Shown piece after piece: positions 7,318 to 25,068 of a DNA stretch of 64,000 nucleotides. The translations under genes and the position numbers were made by a program. The notes beneath the pieces were generated by a model. The model had not been told where the DNA came from. It saw only the letters and a list, made by a program, of their open reading frames with translations, and ran no database searches. The stretch is from Actinopolyspora erythraea. GTDB taxonomy: Bacteria > Actinomycetota > Actinomycetes > Mycobacteriales > Pseudonocardiaceae. The stretch lies in assembly GCF_002263515.1 (NCBI RefSeq), contig NZ_CP022752.1:2232001-2296000 (forward strand), given 5' to 3'. How positions within the stretch are numbered: the stretch's first letter is position 1; each line of letters opens with the position of its first letter.

Positions 7318-8322
7318 ATGGCAAGGCGAACCACGCGACACGAGCCCGAAACCGCTTCCGCTCCACCGTCGTGCGGCACTCCCGCGCGGCGCCGTTGGGC
7401 GGTGGGTGCGTTGTTTCGACCCTGGCGCGTCCGCGACACCGTCGTCGCCGGATTCGCGGCTCTGGTGAGCGTCGTGCTGTTGTGCCACCACCTGCTGCCC
7501 AACCCGATGGGGGTCGGGACCCTGCTCGACAGCTTCGTCCCCTGGGTGGGGCTCGCCGTCCCGCTGGTGGCGCTGCCCGCCTCGCTCGCGCGTTGCCGGG
7601 CCGCTGTGCTGCTGCTGGTTCCCGCTCTGGTCTGGGGGATCGTCTTCGGCCCGTCCCTGCTGCCGAGCGGGCGGACCGGGAGCGGGGGAGTGCGGGTCCT
7701 CACCCAGAACCTCTACGCGAGCAACACCGCACCACGCGCGACGCTGCGCGACGTCTCGAGGACCGAGGCGGACATCGTCGGGCTGCAGGAGATCACCGCC
7801 GGCACCCGCCAGGTGGCGATCGAGACGCTGCGGGGCCGCTATCCCCATCACACCACCATGGGAACCGTCGGGCTCTGGAGTCGCTATCGCCTGACCGACG
7901 TTCGGTCAGTGGACCTCGGGCTGGGCTGGACCCGGGCCGTGCGGGCCACCGCGCACACCCCCGAGGGGCCGATGGCGGTCTACGTGGCCCACCTCCCCTC
8001 GCTGCGACCGGACTCGGTGGAACAGCGCGACAGAGGATTGCGCAGGCTCGGCGTCGCGGTGGCCGAGGAACCCGTCGAGGACGTCGTCCTGCTCGGCGAC
8101 CTCAACACCGCGAGTACCGACCGAGCACTGCGATCACTCACCACCCGCCTGCCGAACGAGGCGGACGAGGTGACGGGCGGCTTCGGTTTCACCTGGCCCG
8201 CCGCCTTCCCCGCCGTGCGGCTCGACCACGTGCTGTCCAGGGGTACGTCGGTGACCGACGCGGAGGTCGTCGACACGCGGGGCAGCGACCACCACGCGGT
8301 GCGAGCGACGCTGGGTGGCTGA
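7318..8322 (+). CDS. VanJ-like membrane endonuclease/exonuclease/phosphatase-family protein
   Basis: A 334-residue protein with three predicted membrane segments (about 41-60, 72-91 and 95-115), then an extracytoplasmic endonuclease/exonuclease/phosphatase domain from residue 125. Catalytic motifs are visible: VLTQNLYASN, DIVGLQEI (metal-binding Glu), LLGDLNT and the terminal SDHHAV. The architecture equals VanJ of Streptomyces coelicolor, a membrane protein giving teicoplanin resistance, probably by acting on undecaprenyl phosphates. A -10 CAGACT ends 7 nt before the ATG with no ribosome binding site, so the mRNA is probably leaderless. No other glycopeptide-resistance genes are nearby. Confidence 0.85.
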   Translation: MARRTTRHEPETASAPPSCGTPARRRWAVGALFRPWRVRDTVVAGFAALVSVVLLCHHLLPNPMGVGTLLDSFVPWVGLAVPLVALPASLARCRAAVLLLVPALVWGIVFGPSLLPSGRTGSGGVRVLTQNLYASNTAPRATLRDVSRTEADIVGLQEITAGTRQVAIETLRGRYPHHTTMGTVGLWSRYRLTDVRSVDLGLGWTRAVRATAHTPEGPMAVYVAHLPSLRPDSVEQRDRGLRRLGVAVAEEPVEDVVLLGDLNTASTDRALRSLTTRLPNEADEVTGGFGFTWPAAFPAVRLDHVLSRGTSVTDAEVVDTRGSDHHAVRATLGG

Positions 8323-8378
8323 GCGGGCCAAGGAGTCCCGCGGACTCCGGCGGGGCAGGGGTCGCGGGAGGTGACTCC

Positions 8379-8795
8379 TCAGCGAACCGGGCCGGTGTAC
8401 TTCTCACCCGGTCCCTGGCCGGGTGGATCGGGCTCGGCCGAGGCCTCCCGGAAAGCGCGCTGCAGTGTCTGCAGCCCGTCCCGGAGCGCACCGGCGTGCG
8501 GTCCGAGGTACTCCACCGAGGCCGTGATCAGACCCGCCAGCGAAGTGATCAACCGGCGTGCCTCGTCGAGGTCGCGTTCGGGGGACTCGTCGGGGTCCTC
8601 CCCGGCCAGCCCCAGCTTCTCGGCGGCGGCCGACATCAGCATCACGGCGGCCTTGCTGATCACCTCGACGCTGGGAACATCGCCCAGCTCACGAACGTTG
8701 TCCGTGGTATCCGTGGCATCGAGGCCCTCCCCGGGGTGGCCGTCGTCCGGCGGTGCGGCTGCTTCGGGGGACTCGGTTGGCTGCGACTCGGTCAC
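8379..8795 (-). CDS. DUF1844 domain protein
   Basis: A 138-residue cytosolic protein of unknown function. The N-terminal 50 residues are acidic and Pro-rich. The core [19 protein letters not shown] followed by [16 protein letters not shown] matches the DUF1844 family, usually encoded next to infC in actinobacteria, as here (divergent). GTG at 8795 is preferred; the frame continues upstream but without a ribosome binding site. The C-terminus PGEKYTGPV is typical of the family. Confidence 0.85.
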   Translation of the reverse strand: MTESQPTESPEAAAPPDDGHPGEGLDATDTTDNVRELGDVPSVEVISKAAVMLMSAAAEKLGLAGEDPDESPERDLDEARRLITSLAGLITASVEYLGPHAGALRDGLQTLQRAFREASAEPDPPGQGPGEKYTGPVR

Positions 8796-8821
8796 GCCTG
8801 TTACTCTCACATGCGCGCAGC

Positions 8822-8841
8822 GCCCCCGGCCTTTCGGGGGC
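8822..8841. terminator. GC hairpin between DUF1844 and infC
   Basis: GCCCCCG and CGGGGGC form a 7-bp stem with a 6-nt loop. It lies upstream of both divergent genes and has no U-tract, so it may act as a 5' leader structure or a barrier rather than a true terminator. Confidence 0.35.
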
Positions 8842-9065
8842 GGCAAAGTGGAGCCCCGCTCCCACCCACGTGGCCGTTTCTCAAGGTCGCCGGGTCCCGA
8901 TCCCGTCGAGAACGTTGTTCGACGGCGGATTGAAGCGGTATTGCCATACCGGTTCGGTCGGTTGGAGTAAAAGGGTCTCGCGGATCCGGCAGGATGCCGC
9001 GAGGCGGCTGCATGCTCTAGGGGCGAGCTTCACGCCGCGGTGCAGCACGGAAACGCCATCGAACC

Positions 9066-9079
9066 GAGGAGGCCCCATC
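9066..9079 (+). promoter_or_regulatory. infC ribosome binding site and AUC start codon
   Basis: GAGGAGG at 9066-9072 is followed after 4 nt by ATC, which begins the conserved IF3 N-terminus (ISSETRIND). No ATG, GTG or TTG lies between this site and the conserved protein start. Rare start codons are the known basis of IF3 autoregulation. Confidence 0.85.
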
Positions 9080-9622
9080 AGCTCCGAGACGCGCATCAAC
9101 GACCGCATCCGTGTACCCGAGGTCCGCTTGGTCGGACCGAACGGTGAACAGGTCGGCATCGTCCGTATCGAGGACGCACTCCGGCTCGCGGAGGAAGCGG
9201 AGCTGGATCTCGTCGAGGTCGCTCCGCAGGCGAAGCCGCCGGTGTGCAAACTCATGGACTACGGCAAGTTCAAGTACGAGAGTGCGCAGAAGGCTCGCGA
9301 GTCCCGCCGCAACCAGCAGCAGACCGTCATCAAGGAGCAGAAGCTCCGTCCCAAGATCGACCCGCACGACTACCAGACCAAGAAGGGGCATGTTTCGCGC
9401 TTTCTCGGCCAGGGTCACAAGGTCAAGGTGACGATCATGTTCCGCGGTCGTGAGCAGTCGCGCCCCGAGCTGGGGTTCCGGTTGTTGCAGCAACTGGCCG
9501 ACGATGTTTCCGAGCAGGGCTTCATCGAGGCCAAGCCCAAGCAGGACGGCCGCAACATGACCATGGTGCTGGCGCCGCACAAGACCGGTAAGGGCCACAA
9601 GAGCAAGGCGAACGCGTCGTAA
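9077..9622 (+). CDS. infC: Translation initiation factor IF-3
   Basis: A 181-residue IF3, acting on the 30S subunit to proofread start codons and prevent subunit joining. The N-domain has [21 protein letters not shown] and [13 protein letters not shown]. The C-domain has [17 protein letters not shown] and the signature [17 protein letters not shown]. The start is the AUC at 9077 with a strong Shine-Dalgarno sequence. IF3 discriminates against non-AUG starts, so an AUC start gives negative feedback on its own synthesis. It is the first gene of the infC-rpmI-rplT operon. The frame extends upstream without plausible coding sequence. Confidence 0.97.
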   Translation: MSSETRINDRIRVPEVRLVGPNGEQVGIVRIEDALRLAEEAELDLVEVAPQAKPPVCKLMDYGKFKYESAQKARESRRNQQQTVIKEQKLRPKIDPHDYQTKKGHVSRFLGQGHKVKVTIMFRGREQSRPELGFRLLQQLADDVSEQGFIEAKPKQDGRNMTMVLAPHKTGKGHKSKANAS

Positions 9623-9746
9623 CGCGTAGCGCGGCAATCGGGTGCCGAGGGCGGCCGTGTATCGGGTCGTGGATGCACCCGCAACGCAGGCCGGGCGGGA
9701 TTCCGAGCGGGATTCTGCCCGGCGTTCGCACGAAAAGAGGATGATA

Positions 9747-9941
9747 ATGCCGAAGAACAAGCCCCACAGCGGTGCGTCCAAGCGGTTCAAGGTCACCGGT
9801 TCGGGCAAGCTGCGCCACGAGCGTGCCGGCCGTAGGCACATCCTGGAGAAGAAGTCGAGCAAGGTGAAGCGTCGGTTGAAGGGCACCGACGAGGTGTCGC
9901 CGAACGACGCCCATCAGGTCGACAAGATGCTGGGGCGCTGA
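9747..9941 (+). CDS. rpmI: 50S ribosomal protein L35
   Basis: A 64-residue basic protein, [20 protein letters not shown], followed by the conserved [15 protein letters not shown]. This is the full usual length of bL35. It starts at the second of two near in-frame ATGs (9747), which follows AAAGAGG at proper distance. It lies between infC and rplT in the standard operon. Confidence 0.97.
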   Translation: MPKNKPHSGASKRFKVTGSGKLRHERAGRRHILEKKSSKVKRRLKGTDEVSPNDAHQVDKMLGR

Positions 9942-10017
9942 AGACAGCCCAGCCACGGGTGTAGTCGCCGGATGCCTCGTCGCCACACCCTCCGGACCAG
10001 CGACAGCCTTAACCGCC

Positions 10018-10035
10018 GGGGCGGTGCTCCGCCCC
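10018..10035 (+). other. Hairpin in the rpmI-rplT spacer
   Basis: GGGGCGG, loop TGCT, CCGCCCC: a 7-bp perfect stem 22 nt before the rplT start. L20 is an autoregulator in other bacteria through operon mRNA structures, so a role in feedback is possible but unproven. Confidence 0.3.
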
Positions 10036-10057
10036 CGATGCGAGCAGGACGGAACCA

Positions 10058-10426
10058 ATGGCACGTGTCAAGCGATCGGTAAACGCGCAGAAGAAGCGCC
10101 GCAAGATTCTCGAGTCCGCCAAGGGCTACCGCGGGCAACGTTCTCGGCTTTACCGCAAGGCGAAGGAGCAGATGCTGCACTCGCAGGTCTACTCCTACCG
10201 GGACCGGCGGGCGCGCAAGGGCGAGTTCCGCAAGCTCTGGATCATGCGTATCAACGCGGCCAGCAGGCAGAACGGCCTGAGCTACAACAAGTTCATGCAG
10301 GGCCTGAAGGCCGCCGAGGTCGAGGTCGACCGCAAGATGCTCGCCGAGCTGGCGGTCAACGATCCGCAGGCCTTCACGGCGTTGTGCGACAAGGCGCGCA
10401 GCAGCCTGCCGGAAGGCACGGTCTGA
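10058..10426 (+). CDS. rplT: 50S ribosomal protein L20
   Basis: A 122-residue protein of standard length. The basic N-terminal extension [16 protein letters not shown] threads into 23S rRNA, followed by [16 protein letters not shown] and the globular domain with [18 protein letters not shown]20 is an early 50S assembly protein that often represses its own operon. It follows rpmI by 116 bp, with a hairpin in the spacer. Confidence 0.98.
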   Translation: MARVKRSVNAQKKRRKILESAKGYRGQRSRLYRKAKEQMLHSQVYSYRDRRARKGEFRKLWIMRINAASRQNGLSYNKFMQGLKAAEVEVDRKMLAELAVNDPQAFTALCDKARSSLPEGTV

Positions 10427-10506
10427 TTTCGGATCGATCCGGCGCCCGGCACACCTGGGCGGACACCGCGGGAGGAGAGGGACGTCCCGAGACGGCACGC
10501 TCGCCG

Positions 10507-11334
10507 TTGACGGAACGTTCCGCCCGGGTGTCCTCCGCCCGCAAGCTCACGCGTCGTGCCGGGCGCGAACGTGCCGGTATGTTCCTGGCGGAGGGCGCCA
10601 ACGCCGTCCTCGAAGCGTTGGCGCCGCGCACGCCCGAGCCGGGCGTATCGCCCCGCAGTGGGGTTCGCGAGGTGTTGGCCACCTCCGAGGGGTTGCGAAG
10701 GGTCCCGGAGGTCGCCGAGTGCTGTGCCGCGAACGGGGTCCCGCTGTGGACCGTCACCGAGCGAGCGGCCGCCGCGCTGTCCGAGACGGTCACCCCCCAG
10801 GGACTGGTCGCGGTCTGTGAGCTGCCCCGGACGGACCCGGAGGTGGTGCTGGCTCCCCGCCCGTCCCTGGTGGTGGTGCTGCTCGACATCGCCGATCCCG
10901 GTAACGCGGGCACGGTGCTGCGCGTCGCCGACGCCGCCGGAGCGGGGGGCGTGCTGTTCGCGGGAGATACCGTCGACCCTTACAACGGCAAGGCCGTTCG
11001 CGCCTCCACCGGCAGTCTCTTCCACCTTCCGCTGGCGCGGGAACGTGACGCCGACGCGGTGCTGGCGGAGTGCCGACGGGCCGGGCTGCTATTGGTGGGG
11101 GCTGAGGGGGAAGCTGACTCGGACCTGCACACCGCCGAGGAGGAAGGGCGACTGGACGTGCCGACGGCCTGGGTGTTCGGCAGTGAGGCGCACGGTCTCG
11201 GTGAGTACGGCCAACGGCTGGACACGACACTGCGCGTCCCGATCTACGGCCGGGCGGAAAGTCTGAACCTGGCCACCGCCGCCGCGGTGTGCCTGTACGC
11301 CTCGGCGAGGCGCATGCGGCGCGGTACCGAGTGA
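10507..11334 (+). CDS. TrmH/SpoU-family rRNA 2'-O-methyltransferase (TsnR-like)
   Basis: About 275 residues. An N-terminal substrate-binding domain (RKLTRRAGRERAGMFLAEG) precedes the SpoU methylase domain. Its three motifs are visible: DIADPGNAGTVLRVADAAG, VFGSEAHGL and the trefoil-knot end SLNLATAAAVCLYA. It probably methylates a ribose of 23S rRNA with S-adenosylmethionine. The start is uncertain: TTG at 10507 gives the usual N-terminus, and the only good GGAGGAG lies about 30 nt upstream. It follows rplT by 80 bp, as tsnR does in mycobacteria. Confidence 0.88.
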   Translation: MTERSARVSSARKLTRRAGRERAGMFLAEGANAVLEALAPRTPEPGVSPRSGVREVLATSEGLRRVPEVAECCAANGVPLWTVTERAAAALSETVTPQGLVAVCELPRTDPEVVLAPRPSLVVVLLDIADPGNAGTVLRVADAAGAGGVLFAGDTVDPYNGKAVRASTGSLFHLPLARERDADAVLAECRRAGLLLVGAEGEADSDLHTAEEEGRLDVPTAWVFGSEAHGLGEYGQRLDTTLRVPIYGRAESLNLATAAAVCLYASARRMRRGTE

Positions 11335-12699
<1,365 letters not shown>

Positions 12700-12769
12700 G
12701 TCCGGTCGGGTGCCCGGGCCCTGGCCCGCACCACCGACCCCACATGATCGAGAGAAGGGCTGCGATCCA

Positions 12770-15262
12770 GTGCGGATTCCGGTTTCCTGGCTGGCCGAGC
12801 ATCTTGAGTTGCCCGAGGACACGAGCGTCGACGCCCTGGCCGAGGCGTTCGTGCGGATCGGGCTGGAAGTCGAGGAGGTCACCCGACTCACCCCGATCAC
12901 CGGTCCGCTCGTCGTCGGACGAGTCGCCGAGATCGAGGAGCTGACCGAGTTCAAAAAACCCGTCCGCTACTGCCAGGTCGAAGTCGGAAAGTCCGAGACC
13001 GGTGAACAGCAGACGCGTGGCATCGTGTGCGGGGCCACCAACTTCAGCGCGGGGTCGCTGGTGGTAGTGGCCCTGCCCGGAACGGTCCTGCCGGGTGACT
13101 TCGAGATCACCGCCCGCAAGACCTATGGGCGCACCAGTGAGGGCATGATCTGTTCGGCCCGGGAGCTCGGTATCGGTGAGGACCACGACGGCATCCTGGT
13201 GCTGCCCCCCGGATCCGCCGATCCCGGCACCCCCGCCAACGAGATCGTAGGGTTGGACGATTCGGTCGTCGAGCTGGCCATCACCCCCGACCGTGGTTAC
13301 TGCTTCTCGGTTCGCGGACTAGCGCGCGAACTGTCCAACGCTTTCGACGTGCCGTTCGGAGACCCGGCCAACCGGGCGATCCCGGATGACGACCGTCCCT
13401 CCCGCACCGTGCGCATCGAGGACGAGACCGCGTGCTCCCGTTTCGTCTTCCGCAGGTTGACGGGGGTGGATCCGACCGCCCCGACCCCGTGGTGGATGCA
13501 GCGGCGACTGGCGCTGGCCGGGATCCGTTCCCTCTCCCTGCCGGTGGACATCACCAACTACGTGATGCTCGAGTTCGGGCAGCCGCTGCACGCCTGGGAC
13601 GCGGCCAAGCTCTCCGGGGACGTCGTGGTACGGCGTGCCGCCGAGGGGGAGTCGCTCGTGACGCTCGACGGTGTGGAGCGGGAGCTCGATCCCGACGACA
13701 TCGTGATCTGCGACGACTCCGGTCCGGTCTCGTTGGCCGGTGTCATGGGGGGAGCCAGCACCGAGATCGGGCAGGACACCAACGACGTGCTGTTGGAGGC
13801 GGCGAACTGGGAACCGGCCGGCATCTCGCGCATGATCCGCAGGCACCGGCTGCCGAGTGAGGCGGGCAAGCGGTTCGAGCGGGGCGTCGATCCCGCGGTG
13901 GCCGCTGTGGCGGCGGAACGTGCCGCGAGGCTGCTGGTCGAGTACGGCGAGGCCACCATCAGCGCCGGCCGCACCGACGTCGGACAGCCGTCCCAACCCG
14001 CTCCGGTGACGATGCCGTTGGCGCTGCCGGACCAGGTGGCCGGTGTCCGCTACGAACGCGGTGTCACCGCCAAGCGGCTCACCCAGATCGGCTGTCGGAT
14101 CGAGGTGGGAACCTCCGACGACGGCGTCGGCGTGGTGACAGCCCTGCCGCCGAGCTGGCGCCCCGACCTGACGCAGCCCGCGGATCTGGTCGAAGAGGTG
14201 CTCCGCCTGGAGGGGTACCACACCATCCCCTCGGTCGTGCCCTCGGCGCCCACCGGCAGTGGGCTCACCGCGGCGCAGCGCAGGGAACGGGCCGTTTCCC
14301 GTGCGCTGGCGCACGACGGTTACGTCGAGGTGCTGCCGTTCCCGTTCACCGGCGAGGCCACCCTGGAGGCGCTGGGGATCACCGAGGACGATCCGCGCCG
14401 CCGCGCGCTGCGTGCCCTCAACGCCCTGGAGTCGGACCGCGCGTTGCTCAGCACCACCCTGCTGCCGGGGTTGCTCGACTCGTTGCAGCGCAACGTCTCC
14501 AGGGGGAGGCGTGATCTCGCGCTGTTCCACATCGGGCAGGTCGTGCTGCCCGAGCCGGAACAGCCGTCCGTCCCCGAGCTCGGTGTCGAGCAGCGCCCCT
14601 CGGACGAGCAGTTGGCCGCGCTCCACGCCGCGCTGCCCGCCCAGCCCAGGCACGTCGGCGTGGTGCTGGCGGGACAACGGGAACGTTCCGGCTGGTGGGG
14701 GGCCGGTCGTGATGCGGAGTGGTCGGACGCGGTGCGGGCCGCCAGGCTCGTGGCCGACACGGCCGGTGTCCCGCTGACCGTGTCCGCCGGTGACAGGGCA
14801 CCGTGGCATCCGGGCCGCTGCGCCGCCCTCGAGGTGGACGGTACGGTCGTCGGCTACGCGGGGGAGCTGCACCCCAAGGTGGTGGAGGCCCTCGAGCTGC
14901 CCAAACGGACCTGTGCCATGGAACTCGACCTGGACGCGCTACCGGTGACTGACGGTCGTCCAGCCCCGGACATCTCGGCCTACCCACCGGTGCGGCTCGA
15001 CGTGGCGCTGGTGGTCGACGAGGGGGTCCCGGCGGCCGATCTCGCCGAAGCGCTGCGTTCGGGCGGCGGTGAGCTGGTCGAGGACATCAGGCTGTTCGAC
15101 GTTTTCACCGGTGAGCAGCTCGGTGTCGACAAGAAGTCGTTGGCGTTCGCGCTGCGGCTGCGTGCTCCCGACCGGACGTTGACCCAGCAGGAGGCGACCG
15201 AGGTCAGGGATTCCGCCGTGGCCGCGGCGGACCAGCGGTTCGGGGCGGTGCTGCGTGGGTAG
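12770..15262 (+). CDS. pheT: Phenylalanyl-tRNA synthetase beta subunit
   Basis: 830 residues with full domain order. There is an N-terminal VRIPVSWLAEHLELPED, an OB-fold tRNA-binding domain (about 40-155, GIVCGATNF), and the B3/B4 editing domain with SLPVDITNYVMLEFGQPLHAWD. The B5 domain and a catalytic-like core follow. The C-terminal ferredoxin-like anticodon-binding domain has SAYPPVRLDVALVVDE. GTG at 12770 is preceded by AGAGAAGGG. A strong terminator lies about 95 bp after the stop. Confidence 0.97.
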   Translation: MRIPVSWLAEHLELPEDTSVDALAEAFVRIGLEVEEVTRLTPITGPLVVGRVAEIEELTEFKKPVRYCQVEVGKSETGEQQTRGIVCGATNFSAGSLVVVALPGTVLPGDFEITARKTYGRTSEGMICSARELGIGEDHDGILVLPPGSADPGTPANEIVGLDDSVVELAITPDRGYCFSVRGLARELSNAFDVPFGDPANRAIPDDDRPSRTVRIEDETACSRFVFRRLTGVDPTAPTPWWMQRRLALAGIRSLSLPVDITNYVMLEFGQPLHAWDAAKLSGDVVVRRAAEGESLVTLDGVERELDPDDIVICDDSGPVSLAGVMGGASTEIGQDTNDVLLEAANWEPAGISRMIRRHRLPSEAGKRFERGVDPAVAAVAAERAARLLVEYGEATISAGRTDVGQPSQPAPVTMPLALPDQVAGVRYERGVTAKRLTQIGCRIEVGTSDDGVGVVTALPPSWRPDLTQPADLVEEVLRLEGYHTIPSVVPSAPTGSGLTAAQRRERAVSRALAHDGYVEVLPFPFTGEATLEALGITEDDPRRRALRALNALESDRALLSTTLLPGLLDSLQRNVSRGRRDLALFHIGQVVLPEPEQPSVPELGVEQRPSDEQLAALHAALPAQPRHVGVVLAGQRERSGWWGAGRDAEWSDAVRAARLVADTAGVPLTVSAGDRAPWHPGRCAALEVDGTVVGYAGELHPKVVEALELPKRTCAMELDLDALPVTDGRPAPDISAYPPVRLDVALVVDEGVPAADLAEALRSGGGELVEDIRLFDVFTGEQLGVDKKSLAFALRLRAPDRTLTQQEATEVRDSAVAAADQRFGAVLRG

Positions 15263-15357
15263 CGGTAGTCGACTTCCGTGATCGGTCCGCGCGCCCGTGC
15301 CGGAGCTCATCGCTTCGGCGTGGGGTCGGCTCCGGCCGAACGGTTGTGATCGCACCC

Positions 15358-15391
15358 GGGGTGGGTGGCTCGTGCGCGAGCCGCCCACCCC
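15358..15391 (+). terminator. Rho-independent-type terminator after pheT
   Basis: A 15-bp stem (15358-15372 with 15377-15391) pairs at 14 positions plus one G-U, with a TGCG loop. T-rich sequence (TTTCTT, GTTTTT) follows within 25 nt. It separates pheST from argC. Confidence 0.85.
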
Positions 15392-15498
15392 GATTTCTTC
15401 GTGCCCCGTTTTTCCGACGGTGCTCTGCTCCTCTTCTGGAGCTGGCCTCCGCGCCGTGGTGCGCGGTGATTACCATTCGATGCTTCGCGGAGCGGTGA

Positions 15499-16602
<1,104 letters not shown>

Positions 16603-16764
16603 AAGCGCCGACCCGCGGGTCAGCCGGCGGCGAGAGGTCGGCGGTGTTCACACCGTCGGTGTTCGACACCAACCGGATCCCAGTCGGGTCGAGCGGGCTC
16701 ACGGCCGCGGTCGAGAGGTGCGGCGAGCCGGACGCGCCGTGGTCGAGCATCTCGAAGGAGAACA

Positions 16765-17985
16765 TTGAGTACGAGTGACGAGACGACCGGTACGGTCGCG
16801 CGGGAAACGAGCACCGGCACCTCGGACGGTGTGACCCGTCCCCGCGGGTTCCGGGCCTCAGGGGTGGCCGCCGGTATCAAGGCGGGGGGAGCGCTCGACC
16901 TCGCGTTGGTCGTCAACGACGGTCCCCGCCGGGAAGCCGCCGGTGTGTTCACCACCAACCAGGTGAAAGCGGCTCCCGTGCTGTGGTCCGAACAGGTGCT
17001 GCGCGAACGCAGGCTGCGAGCCGTCGTGCTCAACTCCGGCGGAGCCAACGCCTGCACCGGTCCGGAGGGGTTCCAGGACACTCACACCACCGCGGAGCGG
17101 GCCGCGGAACTGCTCGACACCGGCGCCATCGAGATCGGTGTCTGCTCCACCGGACTCATCGGGCAGCGGCTGCCGATGCGTGCCCTGCTGGACGGTCTCG
17201 GAACGGCGGTCGACGGGCTCGCCGACACCGAGCGGGCGGGGACCGACGCCGCTACCGCCGTCCTGACCACCGACACCCGCCCCAAACAGGCCTGCCGTAC
17301 GCATCCCGACGGGTGGTCGATCGGCGGCATGGTCAAAGGCGCGGGAATGCTGGCACCGAATCTCGCCACCATGCTCGCGGTCGTCACCACCGACGCCGTC
17401 GTCGACGGCGAGGGGCTGCAACGATCGCTGCTGCGGGCGTCCCGGAGCACCTTCGAGCGCCTGGACGTCGACGGTGGGACCTCCACCAACGACACCGTGC
17501 TGCTGCTCTCCTCGGGGGCCAGCGAGCTCACCCCCACCGAGGAGGAGTTCACCGAACTGCTCACCGAGGTCTGCACCGATCTCGTGCGGCAACTGCAGCA
17601 CGACGCGGAGGGAGCGACCAAGGCGATCGACGTAACCGTGCGCGGCGCGGTGAGCGAGTCGGACGCGGTGGGCATCGCACGGCTGACCGCCGAGGACAAC
17701 CTGGTCTGCACCGCACTGTTCGGATCCGACCCCAACTGGGGGCGCATCGTCATGGCGGTGGGGCGTTCCGGGGCAACCGTGGACGCCTCGTCGATGGAGG
17801 TCACCGTCAACGGCGTGACGTTGTACTCCCGGGGAGCTCCGGTCGCCGACCGCGACGCGGTGGATCTCTCCGGCCGCGACGTCGAGATCCTCGTCGATCT
17901 GCACCTCGGTGAGCACAGCGCCACCGTGCTCACCACGGACCTGTCCCACGGCTACGTCGAAGAGAACAGCGCGTACTCCTCATGA
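16765..17985 (+). CDS. argJ: Bifunctional ornithine acetyltransferase / N-acetylglutamate synthase
   Basis: 406 residues. It recycles the acetyl group from N-acetylornithine to glutamate. The autoprocessing and nucleophile motif [16 protein letters not shown] contains Thr202, where the precursor is cleaved to alpha and beta chains. C-terminal [17 protein letters not shown] is conserved. The start is TTG at 16765 with GAAGGAG 4 nt upstream, giving a Ser/Thr-rich 22-residue N-terminal extension. A GTG at 16831 would give the usual family start but has no ribosome binding site. It overlaps argB by 4 bp. Confidence 0.96.
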   Translation: MSTSDETTGTVARETSTGTSDGVTRPRGFRASGVAAGIKAGGALDLALVVNDGPRREAAGVFTTNQVKAAPVLWSEQVLRERRLRAVVLNSGGANACTGPEGFQDTHTTAERAAELLDTGAIEIGVCSTGLIGQRLPMRALLDGLGTAVDGLADTERAGTDAATAVLTTDTRPKQACRTHPDGWSIGGMVKGAGMLAPNLATMLAVVTTDAVVDGEGLQRSLLRASRSTFERLDVDGGTSTNDTVLLLSSGASELTPTEEEFTELLTEVCTDLVRQLQHDAEGATKAIDVTVRGAVSESDAVGIARLTAEDNLVCTALFGSDPNWGRIVMAVGRSGATVDASSMEVTVNGVTLYSRGAPVADRDAVDLSGRDVEILVDLHLGEHSATVLTTDLSHGYVEENSAYSS

Positions 17986-18904
17986 GCGAGACGAAACCGG
18001 ATGATCGGTTGAGCACCGCCGCGGCGAAGGCGAGTGTACTGACCGAGGCACTGCCCTGGCTGGAGCGGTTCCGCGGCGCCACCGTGGTGGTCAAGTACGG
18101 CGGAAACGCGATGACCGACGAGAAGCTCAAACAGGCCTTCGCCGAGGACATGGTCTTCCTGCGGTTGGCGGGGCTGCGCCCCGTGATCGTCCACGGCGGC
18201 GGTCCGCAGATCACCGACATGCTCGAACGTCTCGGGATGCCCGGGGAGTTCCGAGGCGGACTGCGGGTCACCTCGCCGGAGACCATGGACGTGGTCCGGA
18301 TGGTGCTGGTGGGCCAGGTGGGCCGGGAACTCGTCGGACTGATCAACCAGCACGGTCCCCACGCGGTGGGGATGTCGGGCGAGGACGCGCACCTGTTCAC
18401 CGCGCGCCGCCGCGGTGCCGTGGTGGACGGTGAACCGGTGGACCTCGGCCTGGTCGGTGACGTGGAATCGGTCAACCCCGCTGCCGTGCTGGACCTGATC
18501 GAGACCGGTCGCATACCGGTGATCTCCACCGTCGCTCCCGACGCCGACGGCGTGGTGCACAACGTCAACGCCGACACCGCGGCGGGAGCCCTGGCCGTGG
18601 CGCTCGACGCGGAGAAGCTCGTGGTGCTCACCGATGTCGAAGGGCTCTACACCGACTGGCCCGACCGTGAGTCGTTGGTCTCGCGGTTGGACACCGAACG
18701 GCTGGCCGAACTACTGCCCACCCTGTCCTCCGGGATGGTTCCCAAGATGGAGGCCTGCCTGCAGGCCGTGACCGGCGGTGTGCCCCGCGCCCATGTGATC
18801 GACGGCAGGCTCGCCCACTCGGTGCTGCTCGAAGTGTTCACCAGCGAGGGCATCGGCACGATGGTCGTTCCCGCCGAGCACCCTCCACGAAAGGACGATG
18901 CCTG

Positions 18905-18905
<1 letters not shown>
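17982..18905 (+). CDS. argB: Acetylglutamate kinase
   Basis: 307 residues of the amino acid kinase family, phosphorylating N-acetylglutamate with ATP. It has [29 protein letters not shown] and LTDVEGLY; the N-terminal helix before the first strand is typical of arginine-inhibited hexameric kinases. It overlaps argJ by ATGA (4 bp) and argD by one base, indicating translational coupling. Confidence 0.98.
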
Positions 18906-21542
<2,637 letters not shown>

Positions 21543-21604
21543 ACCGGCGCCGTGACCCAGCACCGCTGACGAACAACCGGACAACACGTACTAGGAGCAT
21601 GATC

Positions 21605-24354
<2,750 letters not shown>

Positions 24355-24444
24355 GCCCTCCGGGACGCGGCCGGATCCGGTTCTTCCGAGCCCCGGCCGC
24401 TCCGATTCGACCCCCGGCAGCGCGCAACCGGTAGTGTGCTCCTC

Positions 24445-25068
24445 GTGGCTGAGTTGACACGTTCCGAGATAGCACGTGACCCGCTCCTGGTGGCGCGTTT
24501 CCTGCTCGGTTGTGAGCTGGTCTCGACTTCTTCCGAAGGAGTGGTTCGCGTACGGCTGGTCGAGGTCGAGGCCTACCGGGGTGCGGACGACCCGGCATCA
24601 CACTGCTACCGCGGGCGTACCGAGCGCAACGCGGTCATGTTCGGTCCGGCTGGTCACCTCTACGTGTACTTCGTCTACGGGATGCACTTCTGCCTCAACG
24701 TGGTGTGCCTGACCGAGGGAGTGCCCGCCGCGGTGCTGCTGCGAGCGGGCGAGGTCCTGGAGGGCGAGGAACTGGCGCGCCGCAGGCGTCCGGCCGTGCG
24801 CAAGGACACCGCGCTGGCCAGTGGCCCGGCTCGGCTCGCCGGGGTACTGGGGATCACCCGTGAATGGGACGGAACGGACCTGCTTCGCGCCGACTCGCGT
24901 GTCCGCCTGCTGCGGGGCTCCCCCGTGGAGGACGGGGAGGTGCGCAGTGGCCCGAGGGTGGGGGTGTCCACAGCGACCGAGCTTCCCTGGCGTTCCTGGG
25001 TGCACGGCTCGCGCGCCGTCAGTTCCTACCGCCGTGGTGGCAGGCGCACGGCTTCCAACCGCGGCTGA
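24445..25068 (+). CDS. 3-methyladenine (alkyladenine) DNA glycosylase, AAG/MPG family
   Basis: 207 residues. It excises alkylated purines to begin base-excision repair. VEVEAYRGADDPASHCYRGRTERNAVMFGP is replaced in this text by its key parts: the catalytic EVEAY and the intercalating HLYVYFVYGMH, then GPARLAG. GTG at 24445 follows a -10 TAGTGT by 7 nt without a ribosome binding site, indicating a leaderless mRNA. Its neighbour tyrS is conserved in actinobacteria. Confidence 0.93.
   Translation: MAELTRSEIARDPLLVARFLLGCELVSTSSEGVVRVRLVEVEAYRGADDPASHCYRGRTERNAVMFGPAGHLYVYFVYGMHFCLNVVCLTEGVPAAVLLRAGEVLEGEELARRRRPAVRKDTALASGPARLAGVLGITREWDGTDLLRADSRVRLLRGSPVEDGEVRSGPRVGVSTATELPWRSWVHGSRAVSSYRRGGRRTASNRG

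Noticed and set aside
8846-9076. Longer infC protein starting at 8753
   Set aside because: The extra residues have no similarity to IF3, and the AUC start has a strong ribosome binding site.
13319-14872. A 517-residue frame antisense to pheT
   Set aside because: Same reason; low-complexity Gly/Arg/Pro protein with no plausible start signal.
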